Shown here: positions 5,597-6,898 of the stretch, one piece after another
Position numbering within the stretch: the stretch's first letter is position 1
Layout: every line of letters starts with the position of its first letter
Assembly (NCBI GenBank): GCA_031279305.1
Contig: JAITIS010000124.1
Coordinates: 1-6,898 of the forward strand
DNA: 6,898 nucleotides
Direction of reading: 5' to 3'
Source of the DNA: Candidatus Margulisiibacteriota bacterium
GTDB lineage: Bacteria; Margulisbacteria; Termititenacia; Termititenacales; Termititenacaceae
The notes under the pieces: model-generated
What the model was told of the DNA's origin: nothing
What the model saw: the letters and a program-made list of their open reading frames with translations, nothing else
Databases searched by the model: none
Position numbers and translations under genes: made by a program

Positions 5597-6581
5597 TGGA
5601 AATTATCTTGTCCGGGTGGGGCTGCGGCGCGCCGTCCGGCAGGAGAAAATCATCCCGCAGTTTGATATCTGGATTGATCTCGATCTTGGCCGCGTTGCGG
5701 GTTTTGGTGAACCAGCGCTCAAAAAGCTCGTTCTCTTTTTTGCGCAGCAGATACTTGCGCGCCTCGCTGCTGGAGCGGTCGATGTCCTCCGGCGGCGTGG
5801 CGGTGATCTGCGCGCAGTAAAATATCGCGTAGCCCTCCGGCAGCTCCAGCACCGGGCTAAGCTCGCCGGCCTGAAGCTTAAAAAGCACATCCTCAGTCTG
5901 CGGGTCGTAGGCGCCCAGCTCCAGATACCCGATGTCGCCTCCGGCGTCAGCGGACTGTTTGTCGATGGAACGGGCTTTGGCCAGCTCGGCGAAATCCGCG
6001 CCGGCCTTGAGCTCCGCCAGCGTCTCCTCCGCCTCCTGCTCGCCGGCCAGCAGTATCTGCGCGTACCGGCGGTGCTCATTCTGGATAAAAAAATCTTTGT
6101 TGCTGCGCATAAAGTTCGTCAGCTCTTTGTCGGAAATATCCAGCCGGCTGCTTAATTCTTTTTTGATCTTTTCCGAGACCAGCCGGGAGCGCACGCCTTC
6201 GGCCAGATCGGCGGTGTTAATATTCTCGGCGGCCAGAGTTTCCTCAAAAACTTTCTGCGAGGGAAACCCCTGGCGCAGCCTCTCGATTTCCGCCGCGACA
6301 TCGGCGCTGGTCACGGCGATATGCATCTGTCTGGCCTGCTGGCGGATGATGGCCTGATTGATCATATCGTCGAGTATGGAGCGCTGAGTGGTCATCAGCA
6401 GAAACTTGCCTTCTTCGGATTCCAGATCGAGGCTGCTCTGTGTCAGCAGAGTTTTTTGCGCGGCTTCCACCGCGGTCTCAAAATCCCGCAGAGAAATTTC
6501 CTCGCCGTTGACCAGCGCGGCATACCGCCCGGCGGCCAAACCAAAAGCCAGCAGGAAAATCCAAAGGAAATATTTACGCAT
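5583..6581 (-). CDS. SurA/PpiC-like exported peptidyl-prolyl cis-trans isomerase
   Basis: This is a 332-residue exported foldase. An N-terminal signal sequence (1-18, MRKYFLWIFLLAFGLAAG, no lipobox Cys) precedes a SurA-N-like helical chaperone region (about 21-150), which starts with ALVNGEEISLRDFE. One parvulin/rotamase domain follows at about 168-258. Its landmarks are YAQILLAG (173-180), GADFAELAKARS (194-205), the GGDIGYLELG core (214-223) and a closing ELPEGYAIFYCAQI. A short charged tail (260-332) follows. SurA of E. coli has two parvulin domains; this has one, like many PrsA/PpiC/SurA-like proteins. The expected role is helping exported proteins fold in the periplasm; specific clients are unknown. 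It is the first gene of an operon with mazG (14 bp overlap), reading from an extended -10 at 6592-6600. The transcript leader would be only 3-4 nt and has no Shine-Dalgarno. Confidence 0.9.
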   Translation of the reverse strand: MRKYFLWIFLLAFGLAAGRYAALVNGEEISLRDFETAVEAAQKTLLTQSSLDLESEEGKFLLMTTQRSILDDMINQAIIRQQARQMHIAVTSADVAAEIERLRQGFPSQKVFEETLAAENINTADLAEGVRSRLVSEKIKKELSSRLDISDKELTNFMRSNKDFFIQNEHRRYAQILLAGEQEAEETLAELKAGADFAELAKARSIDKQSADAGGDIGYLELGAYDPQTEDVLFKLQAGELSPVLELPEGYAIFYCAQITATPPEDIDRSSSEARKYLLRKKENELFERWFTKTRNAAKIEINPDIKLRDDFLLPDGAPQPHPDKIISNERV

Positions 6582-6591
6582 ATACTGGAGA

Positions 6592-6600
6592 ATTTTAGCA
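6592..6600 (-). promoter_or_regulatory. Extended -10 promoter for the SurA-like/mazG operon
   Basis: On the minus strand this reads TGCTAAAAT, identical to the element before the kinase gene. Ten nt separate it from the ATG ending at 6581. Its hexamer lies 6 bp from the plus-strand hexamer of the divergent dihydrouridine synthase gene, so the two promoters must share one polymerase footprint. Confidence 0.5.
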
Positions 6601-6603
6601 TAC

Positions 6604-6609
6604 TATAAT
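6604..6609 (+). promoter_or_regulatory. -10 element for the dihydrouridine synthase gene
   Basis: A perfect TATAAT hexamer lies 15 nt before the ATG at 6625, predicting a leader of about 8-9 nt. Unlike its neighbours it lacks the TGN extension (the preceding bases are TAC). No -35 hexamer is visible. Confidence 0.5.
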
Positions 6610-6624
6610 TGCCAATACAGCAAG

Positions 6625-6898
6625 ATGAAAATAGGCGCTCTGAACTTAAAAAACAATTGTTTTGCCGCGCCGCTGGCCGGCATTTCAGATCTGGTGTACC
6701 GGGAGCTGGCCGTGGAGCACGGCGCCGGGCTGGTTTATACCGAGATGGTATCGGCGGCGGGGCTGTCCCGCCGGGATCGCAAAACTCTGCGCTATATCCG
6801 GCTGCGCAAAGACCGTCCCGCGGCCGTGCAGCTTTTTGGCAGCAAACCGGAAGAATTTGCCAAAGCGGTGGATTTTCTGGCCGAACACAGCGCGATGG
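6625..6898 (+). CDS. dusB: tRNA-dihydrouridine synthase (DusB-type), 5' part
   Basis: The gene runs off the right edge; 91 codons are present of a family usually about 310-350 residues long. Dus enzymes are FMN-dependent flavoproteins that reduce uridines in the tRNA D-loop with NADPH. The N-terminal TIM-barrel signatures are clear: CFAAPLAGISDLVYRELA (residues 12-29), the family's APMAGVTD-x-x-FR phosphate/FMN motif; YTEMVSAAGL (38-47); and VQLFGSKPEEFAKAV (68-82), the QLFG strand motif. The catalytic Cys motif lies beyond the window, so the DusA/B/C subtype is not proven. The EMVSA and QLFGS spelling favours DusB. The ATG at 6625 is supported by family alignment; the preceding CAAG is a poor Shine-Dalgarno. 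It is divergent from the SurA-like gene. Confidence 0.9.
   Translation, partial: MKIGALNLKNNCFAAPLAGISDLVYRELAVEHGAGLVYTEMVSAAGLSRRDRKTLRYIRLRKDRPAAVQLFGSKPEEFAKAVDFLAEHSAM

Noticed and set aside
5565..6155. A 196-codon plus-strand open frame antisense to the mazG/SurA-like region
   Set aside because: Both opposite-strand genes have strong family motifs. This frame is low-complexity and Arg/Leu-rich, as expected for a shadow in GC-rich DNA.
1..6898. CRISPR array, insertion sequence, prophage attachment site or toxin-antitoxin pair
   Set aside because: No regularly spaced repeats, transposase, tRNA 3'-end duplication or small paired genes were seen. MazG here is the pyrophosphohydrolase and is not accompanied by mazE or mazF.

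Overview
The window is a densely packed bacterial chromosome segment. It holds one tRNA and eight protein genes, the last cut by the window edge. By eye it is moderately GC-rich, in the mid-50s percent. A SurA/PpiC-type exported foldase, two type II/IV pseudopilin-like proteins and a subtilisin with a FlgD/Por-like C-terminal beta domain suggest a diderm bacterium. That C-terminal domain is common in Bacteroidetes/FCB-type lineages and in poorly cultured phyla such as Margulisbacteria, Elusimicrobia and Cloacimonetes. I cannot fix the phylum from this sequence.

Layout, left to right: tRNA-Pro(GGG) at 58-134 is followed almost at once by a multi-pass membrane sensor histidine kinase (162-1832, +). 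This runs tail-to-tail into a small zinc-ribbon protein (1821-2327, -). A short divergent intergenic region then leads into a three-gene plus-strand operon: a PulJ/PilW-like pseudopilin (2381-2791), a GspK/PilX-like pseudopilin (2788-3177) and a secreted S8 serine protease (3165-4811). All three overlap at their ends. The protease stop overlaps the stop of mazG (4808-5596, -), which lies behind and overlaps a SurA/PpiC-like peptidyl-prolyl isomerase gene (5583-6581, -). A short divergent promoter region then separates that pair from a tRNA-dihydrouridine synthase gene (6625 to the window end, +).

Functionally this is mostly housekeeping and cell-envelope biology: tRNA and tRNA modification, nucleotide-pool sanitation (MazG), periplasmic folding (SurA-like), envelope signalling (kinase) and export (pseudopilins plus subtilase). 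I found no mobile element, CRISPR array or obvious new defence system. The most distinctive signals are regulatory. All six transcription-unit starts carry a -10 element directly before the gene, five of them of extended TGN type, with no recognisable -35. At the kinase and first pseudopilin genes the ATG begins only 5 nt after the hexamer, and at the tRNA the mature 5' end begins 7 nt after it. This points to leaderless or nearly leaderless transcripts. The pseudopilin-pseudopilin-subtilase operon is the most interesting gene arrangement.
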